Source: Bacteroidales bacterium (GTDB lineage Bacteria; Bacteroidota; Bacteroidia; Bacteroidales; Bacteroidaceae). From it: DNA of 64,000 nt. Made by a program: the position numbers and the translations under genes. A model generated the notes under the pieces. The model worked only from the letters and a program-made list of their open reading frames with translations. It was not told where the DNA came from and did not search any database. This document shows positions 1 to 7,384 of the stretch, one piece after another; position 1 is the first letter of the stretch; every line of letters starts with the position of its first letter. The stretch is from positions 1-64,000 of the forward strand of contig SFKY01000005.1 in NCBI GenBank assembly GCA_004554665.1. Direction: 5' to 3'.

Positions 1-61
1 AAGGTCACAGGAGATGAGTTTTGTCTCGAAAAGGTCACTTGAAGGTCACTAATAAAAGAAA

Positions 62-90
62 AAGCAGTTAAGTTTTTGGCTTAACTGCTT
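62..90 (-). terminator. Intrinsic terminator of the tRNA-Met gene
   Basis: A 10-bp perfect stem (AAGCAGTTAA at 62-71 with TTAACTGCTT at 81-90) lies just downstream of the tRNA on the minus strand. It is followed in that direction by a T-rich stretch, the complement of 51-61. This is the standard layout of a rho-independent terminator. Confidence 0.8.
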
Positions 91-101
91 GATTTTCAGT
101 G

Positions 102-175
102 TGGACCAGCTAGGGCTTGAACCTAGGACCTCCAGATTATGAGTCTGTTGCTCTAACCAACTGAGCTACAAGTCC
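102..175 (-). tRNA. tRNA-Met (anticodon CAU)
   Basis: Read on the minus strand, the 74 nt fold as a cloverleaf: acceptor GGACTTG/CTGGTCC with one T-T mismatch, a D-arm with AGTTGGTTA, an anticodon loop CTCATAA giving CAU, and a T-arm CTAGG/CCTAG closing a TTCAAGC loop. CAU can also belong to tRNA-Ile2 or initiator tRNA. The GGACTTG start and overall sequence match elongator Met as I know it in Bacteroidota, not the initiator. No CCA is encoded. Confidence 0.88.
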
Positions 176-361
176 TTGTTGCCCATCCATGTGGAGATGG
201 CAACTTTTCGGGTGCAAAGATAGTGCCTTTAGGGCAAATATGCAAATATTTTTCGTGAAAAATGGAAAAAGAATTGCTGGATAGAAAGGAAAACAGGGAT
301 GAAAAGATGTGGGATATGCGTTAAATAATATTGAACAAGACGGCTTTCGGGCTATTTTAGG

Positions 362-369
362 TAATTTTG
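362..369 (+). promoter_or_regulatory. Bacteroidota -7 box (TAATTTTG) for the HAD/ribF unit
   Basis: TAATTTTG fits the consensus TAnnTTTG. No good -33 TTTG is present at 19-21 bp. Its position about 35 bp before the ATG at 405 argues that the coding region begins at 405 or 408, not at the in-frame ATG at 309. Confidence 0.55.
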
Positions 370-404
370 CACACCAGATAATAAGGACAAAGTATTTTTT
401 GCCC

Positions 405-1013
405 ATGATGCAGAAGATTAAGAATATTATTTTCGACCTTGGAGGTGTGCTGGTAGACCTCAACGAACAGAGTTGCATAGAGGCCTTCGAGGCTATTCAT
501 GCACCGACCGTTGGCGATTACGTGCGCGACCACCGCACGGAAGACTTGTTTTGGGACATTGAGATTGGCAATTCCACCACCGAAGAGTTTTGTCATGAGG
601 CAAGGCGCATCTCAGGCACTACTGCTGACAACGAGCGGATCATCTGGGCTTGGAACCAACTGCTGCCCGGCATCGCTGACACGAAGAAGAGCCGATTGCT
701 GGAGCTCCGCCAGCGCTACAGGCTCTTCTTGCTGAGCAACACCAACGATATGCACTGGCGGCGTTGCGAGCAGTTTTTCGGCCAAGACGGACACCGTGTG
801 GAAGACTATTTCGAGCGCGTGTTTCTCTCTTACAAGATGCACCTTGTAAAACCCTCTGCCGAAATCTTCAGACAGGTCATCAGCGAGACGGGCATCACAG
901 CGGAGGAAACGCTGTTTATAGACGATTCACCCGCCAACTGCCAAACGGCCTGCCAACTGGGCATCCACACTTTACTAAACACGACGGCCGATGAATGGCT
1001 GCACAAGATATGA
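405..1013 (+). CDS. HAD-superfamily phosphatase (YihX-like)
   Basis: Cytoplasmic haloacid dehalogenase-fold phosphatase of about 202 residues. Motif I is FDLGGVLVD near residues 10-18, where the first Asp is the nucleophile and the usual second Asp is Gly, as in the glucose-1-phosphatase YihX group. Motif II is LLSNTN, motif III the Lys of KPSAEIF, and motif IV the acidic pair of LFIDDSPANC. An alpha-helical cap lies between motifs I and II. The start at 405 (or 408) is chosen because the -7 box at 362-369 lies inside the longer frame opening at 309 and the extra N-terminus does not resemble the family. The stop overlaps the ribF start by ATGA, so the two genes are co-translated. The substrate is not predictable beyond a small phosphorylated metabolite. 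Confidence 0.9.
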   Translation: MMQKIKNIIFDLGGVLVDLNEQSCIEAFEAIHAPTVGDYVRDHRTEDLFWDIEIGNSTTEEFCHEARRISGTTADNERIIWAWNQLLPGIADTKKSRLLELRQRYRLFLLSNTNDMHWRRCEQFFGQDGHRVEDYFERVFLSYKMHLVKPSAEIFRQVISETGITAEETLFIDDSPANCQTACQLGIHTLLNTTADEWLHKI

Positions 1014-1951
1014 AGACCATCAGACTGAACCTTGAGACCGTAGCCGCCTATCCGCGTGTAGCCACCGTGGGATTTTTTGACGGAGTGCATGCCGGACACC
1101 GCTATCTGGTGCAGCAGGTGATAGCCGAGGCACGCGCCACAGGCATGACGGCTACCGTCATCACCTTTGCCCGACATCCCCGCCAAGTGCTGCGCCAAGA
1201 CTATGTGCCGCAACTGTTGGACACCCTATCCTCCAAGCTCAATCATCTGGCCGACACACAGGTAGACGAGTGTGTGCTGCTCGACTTCAACACCGAGATG
1301 GCAAGCCTCTCGGCCTACGATTTCATGCGACAGATACTGCGCGACCGCCTGCAGGTCCAGACACTGGTCATAGGCTATGACAACCGTTTCGGACACAACC
1401 GGAGCGAAGGTTTCGACGACTATGTGAGGTATGGCAACGAGTTAGGAATCAAAGTCATCAGAAACGATGCTCTCATCCTCGACGGCATCAAGGTGAGCTC
1501 CTCGGTGGTGCGCGGCTTCATAGCCCAGGGCGAGATAGCGCTGGCCAACCGCTGTCTGGGTTACCCCTACACCATAGAGGGCACGGTGGTGACCGGCTAC
1601 AGCGAGGGGCACAAGATGGGCTATCCCACGGCCAATCTCGACATCGCCTCGCTCACCCAGATGCTTCCCCAACAAGGAGTGTATGCCACGCTGTGGAGCA
1701 TGGAGGGCGACCCGCTCTGGCACGAGGCCATGACCAATGTAGGCACTCGACCCACCTTTCCCGGCAGGGGAGTGTCGGTAGAAACCCACATCTTCGACTT
1801 CGACGGCGATGTCTACGGAGCCCACATGCAACTGAAGTTTTGCGCCCGCATACGAGCCGAACGCCGGTTTGAGGATGCCGCCGCGCTCCGCGCACAGTTG
1901 CGCGAGGACGAACACGAAGCAAGAACATTTTTCAAACAATATAAAGGATAG
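1010..1951 (+). CDS. ribF: Bifunctional riboflavin kinase / FAD synthetase
   Basis: Makes FMN from riboflavin and ATP, then FAD from FMN. About 313 residues, the normal length for prokaryotic RibF. The N-terminal nucleotidyltransferase domain opens with VATVGFFDGVHAGH, including the HxGH-type signature. The C-terminal riboflavin kinase domain has GYPTANL and TNVGTRPTF, both conserved flavin/ATP-binding stretches. The ATG at 1010 overlaps the TGA of the HAD gene. An alternative in-frame start at 995 would overlap it more and adds MAAQD, which looks non-native. An HAD phosphatase next to ribF might dephosphorylate a flavin precursor, but that is inference. Confidence 0.95.
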   Translation: MKTIRLNLETVAAYPRVATVGFFDGVHAGHRYLVQQVIAEARATGMTATVITFARHPRQVLRQDYVPQLLDTLSSKLNHLADTQVDECVLLDFNTEMASLSAYDFMRQILRDRLQVQTLVIGYDNRFGHNRSEGFDDYVRYGNELGIKVIRNDALILDGIKVSSSVVRGFIAQGEIALANRCLGYPYTIEGTVVTGYSEGHKMGYPTANLDIASLTQMLPQQGVYATLWSMEGDPLWHEAMTNVGTRPTFPGRGVSVETHIFDFDGDVYGAHMQLKFCARIRAERRFEDAAALRAQLREDEHEARTFFKQYKG

Positions 1952-1956
1952 AAAAC

Positions 1957-2793
1957 ATGAATACACTGACCAAAGACATACTCAATGCAGCATGGTATGT
2001 GGTGGTATTTGTACTGCTGCAGATAGTCATTACCTTCGGAGTGGGAATCGGCATCGGACTTGCCGAAGGATTAAATTTCGGCACCGTGGCCGAAAAACTG
2101 GCTCACGGCACACTCTCCATAGGCTCTACCGCCACGATATGGACCTCGGCAGCATGCAGCGTGCTCACCATCGCCATCTTTGCATGGCGCCGGTGGACAC
2201 CCCTATCGCCCACCTATCTGCGGACACGCCCGTGGGGCGTGCTGATATGGGTAGCCCTCTTCACCCTGGGCACCCTCATCCCCTCCGAATGGCTGCAAGA
2301 GCAACTGGCCTTCGACATGCCCGAGGCCATGAAGCGCCTCTTCTCCGATATCATGTCGCGACCGGCCAGCTATCTGGTCATCGGCATCCTTGCCCCATTG
2401 GCCGAGGAAATCGTGTTCCGAGGCGCTGTGCTGCGCACCCTGCTGCACCTCTTCCACACCCGCTACCACTGGGTGGCCATCGCCTTGTCGGCCATCGTCT
2501 TCGGACTCGTGCACGGCAACGCTGCACAGTTTGTACATGCCTGTCTGATGGGACTGGCACTGGGCTGGCTGTATTACCGCACAGACAGCCTGTTGCCCGG
2601 ACTGGTATTACACTGGGTCAACAATTCGGTAGCCTTCGTGGCCTGCAACCTGATGCCTGCCGCGACCGACGCCAAGCTCATCGACATCTTCCAAGGAAAG
2701 GAAGAGACCGTTTGGATGGCATTGGGATTCAGCCTGTGCATCATGCTTCCTGCCCTGTTCCAACTGGCCGTCAGGCTCAAGAAAGCACGCTGA
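1957..2793 (+). CDS. CPBP-family intramembrane metalloprotease
   Basis: Integral membrane protein of 278 residues in the CAAX-protease/bacteriocin-processing (Abi) family. Several hydrophobic helices are visible. The catalytic motifs are in order in the C-terminal half: EEIVFRG (EExxxR), then FGLVHGN, then HWVNNS carrying the final His and Asn. Members cleave within the membrane; roles range from protein maturation to bacteriocin self-immunity, and nothing here fixes the substrate. It starts 5 bp after ribF and probably shares its transcript. It ends 60 bp before the convergent DUF1893 gene, with a stem-loop between. Confidence 0.9.
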   Translation: MNTLTKDILNAAWYVVVFVLLQIVITFGVGIGIGLAEGLNFGTVAEKLAHGTLSIGSTATIWTSAACSVLTIAIFAWRRWTPLSPTYLRTRPWGVLIWVALFTLGTLIPSEWLQEQLAFDMPEAMKRLFSDIMSRPASYLVIGILAPLAEEIVFRGAVLRTLLHLFHTRYHWVAIALSAIVFGLVHGNAAQFVHACLMGLALGWLYYRTDSLLPGLVLHWVNNSVAFVACNLMPAATDAKLIDIFQGKEETVWMALGFSLCIMLPALFQLAVRLKKAR

Positions 2794-2812
2794 CACCCCC
2801 AGCCAGCAACCG

Positions 2813-2843
2813 CTATACGGGTGTCGGCCCGATACCCGTATAG
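2813..2843. terminator. Stem-loop between convergent genes
   Basis: A 10-bp perfect inverted repeat (CTATACGGGT at 2813-2822 with ACCCGTATAG at 2834-2843) sits in the gap between the CPBP and DUF1893 stop codons. No T run follows on either strand, so it is only a probable bidirectional terminator. Confidence 0.45.
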
Positions 2844-2853
2844 TCCATAGGGC

Positions 2854-3204
2854 TTACGACACCTCTATCTCTCCCATACGTTCCCAGAGTTTCAGGAACG
2901 TGGCATGGTCCACGCGCTTGTCATAAGCCACCTTGATGCCCGCTCCCTGCAGCACATCACAGGCCCTTTCGCTCACAATATCGGCCCACACCTCGGCCAC
3001 ACCGCCCTCTGCCATCGCGCGTGCCGCCGTCTGTCCGGCAGCCTTGATGGCCACTTTGGCCCCATGCAGCAGCTCGGGCGACTCGTCGAGGATATTGTAC
3101 AGCGTACGCACACCGCGCCCCGTAAAAGTGGAAACATGGCCCTCGTGAAGCACCACGAGCGCATATTGCTCCGTATGCAAGGTATCTATCAGTTCGTTCA
3201 TCAT
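2854..3204 (-). CDS. DUF1893 domain-containing protein
   Basis: Small soluble protein of 116 residues matching the DUF1893 pattern as I recall it: an N-terminal strand region (ALVVLHEGHVSTF), GRGVRTLYNIL, then an alanine-rich AAGQTAARAMAEGGVAEVWAD segment and a C-terminal alpha/beta part. Its function is unknown; the fold is related to cytidine-deaminase-like proteins in the family description, but I see no HxE/PCxxC zinc set here. The gene stands alone, convergent with the CPBP gene. Confidence 0.8.
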   Translation of the reverse strand: MMNELIDTLHTEQYALVVLHEGHVSTFTGRGVRTLYNILDESPELLHGAKVAIKAAGQTAARAMAEGGVAEVWADIVSERACDVLQGAGIKVAYDKRVDHATFLKLWERMGEIEVS

Positions 3205-3457
3205 AGCGGTAAGTATTACAGTTTCTGCAAATATAGATAAAAAAAACGATTTCCTACACTCTGTGCATAAGAAAATTTAGACTGAGACCCTTTTAGACGG
3301 AGCAAATATAATTAGTTAGTTGCCTTCATATCTATCAATTAATTCTGACTGAGTGTTTTTTTTGCCAGTAACTATTCAGCGATTAGGCTATAGTTCAAAT
3401 AATGTCATTAAGCAAATCTCCGTACAGCTGTAATTCCGAATAGAGGTACGGCTAATC

Positions 3458-3847
3458 TTATTCATAGTTGTTCTTATTGATTAGGTTCACAACTACTTTC
3501 ACCATTACATCTTTTTCCTCCGTGCGGCTTTCGGCAATCATCAGTGTAAGGGCGACAAGGGTGTTGTCTGCTATACGTTTCGTGCCGTCTGTATTGTAAA
3601 GGGCTGTTTGATAGGTTTGGTCAGCATCTTTACCCATATGTGCAAATTTTGCACATATGGTCTCACGCTCCAATTCATGTTCCTTATATATGTTGTTAAT
3701 ATGTCGTCCAATGACAGTCCTATCTTTCTGAAACAATTCTGCCATCTGTGCCTGTGAAAGCCATACCGTGTCCCCTTCCATCCTGACATCTACGGTGGTC
3801 TGCCCATCGGCAGTACGGTAAATTACAATCTTATCATTCATGTCCAT
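3458..3847 (-). pseudogene. RhuM-family gene, internally truncated
   Basis: The 129-residue frame starts like virulence RhuM / phage-type proteins: a KIVIYRTADGQTTVDVRM strand region, WLSQAQMAELFQKDRTVIGRHI (a winged-helix-like motif), then ICAKFAHMG. Family members continue with YQVTYYNLD and a long region, to about 330 residues. Here the similarity stops at YQTALYN and jumps to KRIADNTLVALTLMIAESR and a short tail ending INKNNYE. I read this as an internal deletion joining N- and C-terminal parts of related genes. It may still give a small protein. ATGs at 3847 and 3841 are both possible starts. No partner gene is adjacent. Confidence 0.6.
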
Positions 3848-4297
3848 ACCCTAACTCTTTAAACAAGTTCAACAACTCCTCTTACTGTGGTTTATTCCTT
3901 CGGATTTCATATTAATATATATACATGCAACCATCTATTGATAGTATCTGCAGATATACGACTTTCTAAAGATTATCCCTCACTTTCTCCCTTATTTTTT
4001 CACCTGCCTACACAAAACAGGATGACCTAACGCTGTACCTTGCCATAGCCTTTGGGCCGGCCCGTAATGGCAGATACAGACCGTACACCAACTGCGATAC
4101 GCTCGTACGGCAAAGGGAATACGGGCGTACGGCAGTTGCGATACGGGCGTACGGCAGTTGGTGTACGGTCTGTATCTGCCCCTCTTGCCCCTGCCATCTG
4201 TCGTCTCTACGATGGCAGAAGCAGAGGGAAAAGAAAGAATAGGCAACAATAGGCTGGAAATATGGAGGAAAAAATTGGTGTACTCAAGATATTTTCG
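3848..4297. other. Gene-poor AT-rich interval with a repeat array
   Basis: About 450 bp without a credible gene. 3848-4060 is AT-rich with no clear structure apart from a GGGCCGGCCC palindrome near 4054. The right half holds the inverted-repeat array described at 4069-4180. The far end leads into the promoter of the CE2-like esterase. Confidence 0.6.
4069..4180. repeat. 22-bp tandem array within a 27-bp inverted repeat (copy 1)
   Basis: Perfect 27-bp inverted arms occupy 4069-4095 and 4154-4180. Between them are units of about 22 bp with the core ATACGGGCGTACGGCAGTTG, clearest at roughly 4119-4160. Each unit contains the palindrome TACG..CGTA. A second array of the same type lies at 61792-61887. 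Both end about 100 bp upstream of a TATATTTG promoter box. I do not recognise the family. Confidence 0.8.
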
Positions 4298-4305
4298 TAT
4301 ATTTG
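4275..4305 (+). promoter_or_regulatory. Promoter of the CE2-like esterase gene
   Basis: -7 box TATATTTG at 4298-4305 and a -33-like TTGG at 4275-4278, 19 bp apart. This fits the Bacteroidota promoter pattern and places transcription start near 4312, which rules out the in-frame ATG at 4262 as start. Confidence 0.65.
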
Positions 4306-4336
4306 CACACACAACCTAACAAATCACACCACACAA

Positions 4337-5431
4337 ATGAAAAAACATTGTATCGTACTATGTCTGTGGGCGATAGCCTTACAGGCCGTGGCTGCAAACA
4401 TCGACTACACACGCAGGCTGACGGATGGCGTAAGCTATACCGGACGCACCCTGCAGCAGGCTGACGGGTCGGTAAGTTACGACTGGGTAGGCGTATATGT
4501 GCAGACCGAGTTTACAGGTGGTACCATCGCGGTAGAGATGGCAGACACCAAGGTGAGTTACCACAACGTGTTCATAGACGACCAATGGGTGGACAAGATT
4601 AGGGTTGACAGTACGGGACGGCAACGCATCGTGCTGGCCAAGAATCTGGACAAGCGACCGCACCGGCTGCGCCTGCAGCGTGCCTGCGAGGGCGGCGGAC
4701 GCACCACGGTCTATGGCTTCTATGTGCCGCGGGGCGGTACGCTGGCTGCCGTGGCACCGCGCGAACGCATGATAGAGGTGTACGGCGACAGCTATACCTG
4801 CGGCTACGGGTCTGACTCGCCCGACCACAAGGAGCACTTCAAGATAGAAAGCGAGAACGTGGACCATGCCTACGCCTGCATCATCGCCCGGTACTTCGGG
4901 GCCGACTATGCCATCCAGGCCCATTCGGGACAGGGCATGGTGCGCAACTTCAACGACAAGAAGCAGCGGTCAGACTATACCATGCTCAATCGCCACACGC
5001 AGGTGTTCGACAACGAGCGTGAGCCGGCCTACACATTCGACCGCTACCAGCCCAGCCTCATCATGATCAATCTGGGCACCAACGATTTCTCGCGCGAGGT
5101 GCAGCCGCGTCCCAACCAGTACACCGACAACTACATGAAGATGATCCGCAGCCTGCGGAGCCACTACGGCAACGAGGTACCGATACTCTGTATCCTTCCC
5201 CACTCGGCGAGCAAGTACCTGCAGGTGAGTTTTGAGGAGTTGCGCAAGTGCTGCTACGCCGACAAGCAGGTGTACTTTGCCGAGCCCATGCTGGAGATTC
5301 TGCGCGATCAGCGCGACTTCGGGGCAGACGGGCATCCCAACTACCAGGGCCACCGCAAGATAGCGATGAAGCTGATACCGCAGATCTCGCGTATCATGAA
5401 CTGGGACATGGAGGACAAGGTGGTGAAATAG
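4337..5431 (+). CDS. Secreted CE2-like SGNH esterase
   Basis: Predicted periplasmic or surface carbohydrate acetyl esterase, about 364 residues. A Sec signal peptide (MKKHCIVLCLWAIALQAVAA) is followed by an N-terminal beta-sandwich of about 120 residues and then an SGNH-hydrolase domain. The domain has IEVYGDSYTCGYG near residue 147 (nucleophile Ser), an AHSGQGMVRN oxyanion-type segment, LGTND, and a terminal DGHPNYQGH giving the catalytic His and probable Asp. This two-domain order is that of carbohydrate esterase family 2, which removes O-acetyl groups from xylan, glucomannan or other sugars. The start at 4337 is chosen for the signal peptide and the promoter at 4275-4305. It is followed 38 bp later by a GH20 gene and the two may be co-transcribed. 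Confidence 0.88.
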   Translation: MKKHCIVLCLWAIALQAVAANIDYTRRLTDGVSYTGRTLQQADGSVSYDWVGVYVQTEFTGGTIAVEMADTKVSYHNVFIDDQWVDKIRVDSTGRQRIVLAKNLDKRPHRLRLQRACEGGGRTTVYGFYVPRGGTLAAVAPRERMIEVYGDSYTCGYGSDSPDHKEHFKIESENVDHAYACIIARYFGADYAIQAHSGQGMVRNFNDKKQRSDYTMLNRHTQVFDNEREPAYTFDRYQPSLIMINLGTNDFSREVQPRPNQYTDNYMKMIRSLRSHYGNEVPILCILPHSASKYLQVSFEELRKCCYADKQVYFAEPMLEILRDQRDFGADGHPNYQGHRKIAMKLIPQISRIMNWDMEDKVVK

Positions 5432-5469
5432 ACAAGAATATGTAAGGAATAAATCCCAATAAAACAATT

Positions 5470-7116
5470 ATGAGAAAAGTACTGACAGCATTAGCGTTTA
5501 TGGCAGCGATCGTCTGCCACGCTACGGAGGCCGACTACCGCGTAGTACCCCTCCCACAGAGTATCAACAGTGTCAAGGGAGAGCCCTTCGTGCTCGACGA
5601 GACACGCCAGATTGTGTACCAAGGCGATGAGAACATGGCCCGCAACGCACGCTTCTTTGCCGACTATATCGCCGAGAAGACGCACCTGAGCCTGCAGGTG
5701 GCTGCCGCCGACAAGAAGAATGTGAAGGGCAATGTGCTGCTCGGCATCGACAGCAAGATCCAGGAGGCCGAGGGCTACCGCATCGAGGTGAGCGCCAAGG
5801 GCGTGCGCGTGATGGGCAGCACACCGGCCGGCGTATTCTACGGTATCCAGACCCTGCGCAAGAGCTTGCCGCTGCAGGAGGCCAAGGCTGCCGTGACCCT
5901 GCCCGCAGCCCTCATCACCGACGCTCCCCGCTTCAGCTACCGCGGCATGCACCTCGACTGTGCCCGCCACATGTTCTCGGTAGACTTTGTGAAGGAGTAC
6001 ATCGACCTGCTGGCACTGCACAATATGAACCGTTTCCACTGGCACCTCACTGAGGACCAAGGCTGGCGCATCGAGATCAAGAAGTATCCGCGTCTGGCCG
6101 AGGTGGCCGCATGGCGCTCGGGCACCACGCTGAGCCACAACTCTGACGTGGACGACGGCATACGCTACGGTGGCTACTACACACAGGCCCAGATCCGCGA
6201 AATAGTGAAGTATGCGGCAGACCGCTACGTGGAGATCATCCCCGAGATTGACATGCCGGGCCACATGCTGGCCGTGCTGGCCGCCTATCCCGAACTGGGA
6301 TGTACGGGCGGACCGTACGAGGTGGGCCACTTCTGGGGTGTGTACAGGGATATCCTGTGCGCCGGCAACCCCAAGGTGTACGAGTTTCTGAAAGATGTGC
6401 TCGACGAGGTTTGCGACCTCTTCCCCTCTGAGTATATCCACATCGGTGGCGACGAGGCACCCAAGATGAAATGGAAGGAGTGCCCCAAGTGCCAGGCCAT
6501 GATCCAGAAACTGGGCATACAGGCTGGCGAGAAACAGAGCAAGGAAGACCGTCTGCAGGGCTACTTCGCGATGGAGATGCAGAAGTATCTGGCCGGCAAG
6601 GGCCGCAAGATCATAGGCTGGGACGAGCTGCTGGAGTGCAACGTGGACCAGACGGCCGCCATCATGTCTTGGCGCGGTGCAGGCCCCGGTGCCGAGGCTG
6701 CCGCCAAAGGCCACGACGTGGTGATGAGTCCTAACTCTCATGCTTACTTCGACCACTACCAGACTGACAAGCAGTGGAACGAGCCGCTCCTCATCGGCGG
6801 CAACCTGCCTATCGAGAAGACCTACAGCCTGGAGCCGATTCCAGAGGGAGCCTCTGCCGAGACCGCAGCCCACATCCTGGGCGTGCAAGCCAACCTGTGG
6901 ACAGAGTATATCGGCTGCAACCAGCTGGCCGAGTACCAGATATTGCCCCGTATGGGCGCACTCTGCGAGGTGCAGTGGATGCAGCCCGACAAGAAAGACT
7001 TCAAGGACTTTGTGAAGCGTGTGGAGAGCCTGCGTCTCTACTACGAGTTCAAGGGCTATACCTACGCCAAGCACCTCTGGCCAGAACTCTACCTGAAGGG
7101 CTCGAGAGGCCTGTAA
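5470..7116 (+). CDS. Secreted beta-N-acetylhexosaminidase (GH20)
   Basis: Removes terminal beta-linked GlcNAc or GalNAc from glycans by substrate-assisted catalysis. 548 residues. A signal peptide (MRKVLTALAFMAAIVCHA) precedes the GH20b alpha/beta domain and then the TIM barrel. The barrel carries YRGMHLDCARHMF, FHWHLTEDQGWRIEIKKYP, PEIDMPGH and the catalytic Asp-Glu pair in HIGGDEAPK. C-terminal WTEYIGCNQLAEYQILPRM is also typical of GH20. It lies just after the CE2-like esterase on the same strand, so deacetylation and hexosamine release could act on one substrate. There is no lipobox; the protein is probably periplasmic. Confidence 0.95.
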   Translation: MRKVLTALAFMAAIVCHATEADYRVVPLPQSINSVKGEPFVLDETRQIVYQGDENMARNARFFADYIAEKTHLSLQVAAADKKNVKGNVLLGIDSKIQEAEGYRIEVSAKGVRVMGSTPAGVFYGIQTLRKSLPLQEAKAAVTLPAALITDAPRFSYRGMHLDCARHMFSVDFVKEYIDLLALHNMNRFHWHLTEDQGWRIEIKKYPRLAEVAAWRSGTTLSHNSDVDDGIRYGGYYTQAQIREIVKYAADRYVEIIPEIDMPGHMLAVLAAYPELGCTGGPYEVGHFWGVYRDILCAGNPKVYEFLKDVLDEVCDLFPSEYIHIGGDEAPKMKWKECPKCQAMIQKLGIQAGEKQSKEDRLQGYFAMEMQKYLAGKGRKIIGWDELLECNVDQTAAIMSWRGAGPGAEAAAKGHDVVMSPNSHAYFDHYQTDKQWNEPLLIGGNLPIEKTYSLEPIPEGASAETAAHILGVQANLWTEYIGCNQLAEYQILPRMGALCEVQWMQPDKKDFKDFVKRVESLRLYYEFKGYTYAKHLWPELYLKGSRGL

Positions 7117-7138
7117 ACGGTCTTGCAGCCCTATCAAC

Positions 7139-7176
7139 GACAAGAGGATGTGCCCAAAGCGACACATCCTCTTGTC
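7139..7176. terminator. 14-bp stem-loop after the GH20 gene
   Basis: Perfect inverted repeat GACAAGAGGATGTG (7139-7152) with CACATCCTCTTGTC (7163-7176), loop of 10 nt, 22 bp after the GH20 stop. There is no T run after it on either strand. It lies between the GH20 gene and the oppositely oriented tRNA-Arg, so it may stop transcription from both sides. Confidence 0.55.
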
Positions 7177-7208
7177 ATGAATATACAAGATTCATCAGAA
7201 ACCGAAAG

Positions 7209-7280
7209 TGATCCCGCCGAGAATCGAACTCGGATCAAAGGTTTAGGAAACCTCCGTTCTATCCATTTAACTACGGGACC
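7209..7280 (-). tRNA. tRNA-Arg (anticodon CCU)
   Basis: 72-nt cloverleaf on the minus strand: acceptor GGTCCCG/CGGGATC, anticodon stem GAGGT/ACCTT closing loop TTCCTAA (anticodon CCU), T-arm CCGAG/CTCGG with loop TTCGATT, discriminator A. It reads AGG codons. CCA is not encoded. Confidence 0.93.
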
Positions 7281-7384
7281 AGAATCGGATGCAAAGGTAC
7301 GCAATTAAATTAATATATTAAAAAAAGATAGGATGTTTTTTTATGTAATTAAACTTTTATGTACAGAGAGCGTCCTACTATCGT

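Noticed and set aside
1..50. Three AAGGTCAC repeats and a short open frame next to the tRNA-Met gene, possible attachment site
   Set aside because: The repeats are only 8-9 bp, the frame is cut by the window edge, and no integrase or matching copy is seen inside the window.
4069..4180. Invertible promoter
   Set aside because: The arms enclose only 58 bp with no -7 box between them, and no invertase gene is nearby; the promoter lies outside the repeat.
4069..4180. CRISPR array
   Set aside because: Units are contiguous without unique spacers and internally palindromic; no cas gene is present.
5491..7188. Long open frame of 565 codons on the minus strand over the GH20 gene
   Set aside because: It is antisense to a clear GH20 gene, lacks family motifs and reflects GC-rich codon bias.
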